A stretch of 9,033 nt of DNA, taken from Rhizobiales bacterium UBA697 (GTDB lineage Bacteria; Pseudomonadota; Alphaproteobacteria; Rhizobiales; Ancalomicrobiaceae). The notes below the pieces were generated by a model. That model had not been told where the DNA came from, made no database searches, and saw only the letters and a program-made list of their open reading frames with translations. The number at the start of each line of letters is the position of its first letter. Within the stretch, counting starts at the first letter, position 1. Location: the NCBI GenBank assembly GCA_002298965.1, contig DBMN01000075.1, forward strand, positions 304 through 9,336, read 5' to 3'. The position numbers and the translations under genes are program-made. Below, piece after piece: positions 6,931-9,033 of the stretch.

Positions 6931-9033
6931 TCATTCGGCCGCCTTGCGACCACCCTTCTTCGGCGCGGGCTCTGCGGCGACGACGACGGGCTTGGCGGCG
7001 ATGACCTCGGGGGCCTCGACGTAGGGGCGGCCGTAGTAGCTGGCGAGCAGCAGGCTCTCGAGCTCGGAGATCAGCGGGAAGCGCGGGTTGGCGCCGGTGC
7101 ACTGATCGTCGAAGGCCTCGACCGCGATCTTCTTGACGGCGGCCAGGAAGTCGGCCTCCGCCACACCCGCCGCCTGGATCGACGGCTGGATGCCGAGGTG
7201 GGCCTTGAGCCCGTCCACCCAGGCGACCAGCTTCTCGACCTTGGCGCCGGTGCGGTCGCCCGCTTCCGTCAGACCGAGGTGATCGGCGATCTCGGCATAG
7301 CGGCGACGGGCCTGCGGCCGGTCGTACTGCGAGAAGGCGGTCTGCTTGGTCGGATTGTCGACCGCGTTGAAGCGGATGACGTTGGAGATCAGCAGCGCGT
7401 TGGCGAGGCCGTGCGGCAGGTGGAAGGTCGCGCCCAGCTTGTGCGCCATCGAGTGACACACACCCAGGAAGGCGTTGGCGAAGGCGATGCCGGCGATGGT
7501 GGCGCCCGAATGCACCTTCTCACGCGCCACCGCATCGGCGGCGCCCTCGGTGTAGGAGGCCGGCAGATAGTCCTTCAGCAGCTTCAGCGCCTGCAGCGCC
7601 TGGCCGTCGGAGAACTCGTTGGCCATCACCGAGACATAGGCCTCGAGCGCATGGGTCACCGCGTCGATGCCGCCGAAGGCGGTGAGCGACTTCGGGAGAT
7701 TCATCACGAAGTTGGCGTCGATCACCGCCATGGTGGGCGTGATCTCGTAGTCGGCGAGCGGATACTTCATGCCCTTGGTGTCGTCGGTGACGACGGCGAA
7801 GGGGGTGACCTCCGAGCCGGTGCCCGAGGTGGTCGGGATCGCCACCATCTCGGCCTTCACGCCCATCTTCGGGAACTTGTAGATGCGCTTGCGGATGTCC
7901 ATGAAGCGGAGCGCCAGGTCCTCGAAGTGGACTTGCGGGTGCTCGTACATCACCCAGATGATCTTGGCGGCGTCCATCGGCGAGCCGCCACCGAAGGCGA
8001 CGATCAGGTCGGGCTTGAAGGCGGCCGCACGCTCGGCGCCCTTCTTCACCGCGGTCAGGGTCGGATCGGCCTCGACGTCGGCGAAGACCTCGACCTCGAT
8101 GCCGTTCTTCTTCAGCAGGGCGATGATCCCGTCGGCCATGCCGGTCTGGAACAGGAAGCGATCGGTGACCAGAAGCGCGCGCTTCTTGCCCTCGAGATCC
8201 TTCATCGCCTCGACGATCGCGCCGCGACGGAAGTAGATCGACTTGGGGAGCTTGTGCCAGAGCATGTTCTCGGCCCGCTTCGCCACCGTCTTCTTGTTGA
8301 TCAGGTGCTTCGGCCCGACGTTGTCGGAGATGGAGTTGCCACCCCACGAGCCGCACCCGAGCGTCAGCGACGGCGCCAGGTTGAAGTTGTAGAGATCGCC
8401 GATGCCGCCGTGCGACGAGGGCGTGTTGATCAGGATGCGGGCGGTCTTCATCCGCTCGCCGAAGGCCATCACCCGCTCGGGATGACGGTCCTGGTCGGTG
8501 TAGAGCACCGAGGTGTGACCGATGCCGCCGAGCGCCACCAGTTCGGCCGCGGCGTCGAGGGCGGCGGCGAAGTCGGCGCGGCGATAGAGCGCCAGCGTCG
8601 GCGACAGCTTCTCGTGGGCGAAGGGCTCCTCGTCGCCGACGGTCTCGACCTCGCCGATCAGCACCTTGGTGGTGGCCGGCACGGTGACGCCGGCGCGCGC
8701 GGCGATCTTGACCGCCGACTGGCCGACCACGTCGGCCGAGAGATGGCCGTTGGGGAACACCACGCGGCGCACCTTCTCGAGCTCGTCGGGCGACAGGATG
8801 TAGCCGCCGTGGGTGGAGAAGCGCTCGCGCACCGCGTCGTAGACCGAGGAGACCGCCACGACCGCCTGCTCGGAGGCGCAGATCATGCCGTTGTCGAAGG
8901 TCTTGGACATCAGGATCGAGGCGACGGCGCGCTTGATGTCGGCATGCTCGTCGATGACCACCGGCGCGTTGCCGGCGCCGACGCCGATCGCCGGCTTGCC
9001 GGACGAGTAGGCCGCCTTGACCATGGCCGGACC
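6931..9033 (-). CDS. adhE: Bifunctional acetaldehyde/alcohol dehydrogenase, 5' end cut by the window edge
   Basis: Reduces acetyl-CoA to acetaldehyde and then ethanol, reoxidising two NADH; the main ethanol-forming enzyme of mixed-acid fermentation. The frame is open to the right edge: 700 residues are visible and about 200 N-terminal ones are missing against the ~890-residue family. The aldehyde-dehydrogenase half keeps catalytic Cys in FDNGMICASEQ (codon 8878-8880). The iron-dependent alcohol-dehydrogenase half shows GGGSPMDAAK, GTGSEVTPFAVVTDD and the iron ligands Asp and His in FGGIDAVTHALEAY, His in GVCHSMAHKLG and His in LPHGLANALL. These four share one constant offset to E. coli Asp653, His657, His723 and His737. 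That offset puts Asp where E. coli has Glu568 (HFEDL), a conservative change. The protein ends in an Ala/Lys/Pro-rich tail, as in E. coli. An internal ATG at 9024 is not the start. AdhE of this family forms long spirosome filaments; whether this one does is not visible here. Confidence 0.98.
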   Translation of the reverse strand, partial: GPAMVKAAYSSGKPAIGVGAGNAPVVIDEHADIKRAVASILMSKTFDNGMICASEQAVVAVSSVYDAVRERFSTHGGYILSPDELEKVRRVVFPNGHLSADVVGQSAVKIAARAGVTVPATTKVLIGEVETVGDEEPFAHEKLSPTLALYRRADFAAALDAAAELVALGGIGHTSVLYTDQDRHPERVMAFGERMKTARILINTPSSHGGIGDLYNFNLAPSLTLGCGSWGGNSISDNVGPKHLINKKTVAKRAENMLWHKLPKSIYFRRGAIVEAMKDLEGKKRALLVTDRFLFQTGMADGIIALLKKNGIEVEVFADVEADPTLTAVKKGAERAAAFKPDLIVAFGGGSPMDAAKIIWVMYEHPQVHFEDLALRFMDIRKRIYKFPKMGVKAEMVAIPTTSGTGSEVTPFAVVTDDTKGMKYPLADYEITPTMAVIDANFVMNLPKSLTAFGGIDAVTHALEAYVSVMANEFSDGQALQALKLLKDYLPASYTEGAADAVAREKVHSGATIAGIAFANAFLGVCHSMAHKLGATFHLPHGLANALLISNVIRFNAVDNPTKQTAFSQYDRPQARRRYAEIADHLGLTEAGDRTGAKVEKLVAWVDGLKAHLGIQPSIQAAGVAEADFLAAVKKIAVEAFDDQCTGANPRFPLISELESLLLASYYGRPYVEAPEVIAAKPVVVAAEPAPKKGGRKAAE

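Overview
The window reads as high-GC chromosomal DNA from a facultatively anaerobic proteobacterium, most likely an alphaproteobacterium. The enolase and GAPDH have the wording I associate with that class, for example NPIDFQEFMIMP and AADCASTEFF in enolase; this is judged from memory of families, not from a search. All six genes lie on the minus strand, with strong GC-driven shadow frames opposite them.

In the direction of transcription (right to left) the layout is: adhE (its first ~200 codons lie beyond the right edge), a 135-nt spacer with a terminator-like hairpin, gap, pyk one nucleotide later, a 143-nt AT-richer spacer that probably carries a promoter and a structured leader, pflB, pflA overlapping it by 14 nt, a 39-nt spacer with hairpins, and eno, which runs off the left edge. 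There is no gene-free stretch over 300 bases. I see no RNA genes, mobile elements, CRISPR arrays or pseudogenes.

Together the genes encode lower glycolysis plus its anaerobic outlet: glyceraldehyde-3-phosphate oxidation (Gap, makes NADH), 2-phosphoglycerate to PEP (Eno), PEP to pyruvate (Pyk), pyruvate to acetyl-CoA plus formate (PflB, activated by PflA), and acetyl-CoA to ethanol (AdhE, consumes two NADH). Phosphoglycerate kinase and mutase are not in view. Every gene keeps its visible catalytic residues, so the cluster looks functional.

The enzymes themselves are well known. What deserves a second look is the grouping of three normally dispersed housekeeping glycolytic genes with pfl and adhE, the structured RNA predicted at three of the junctions, and a pyruvate kinase of the potassium-independent sequence type.
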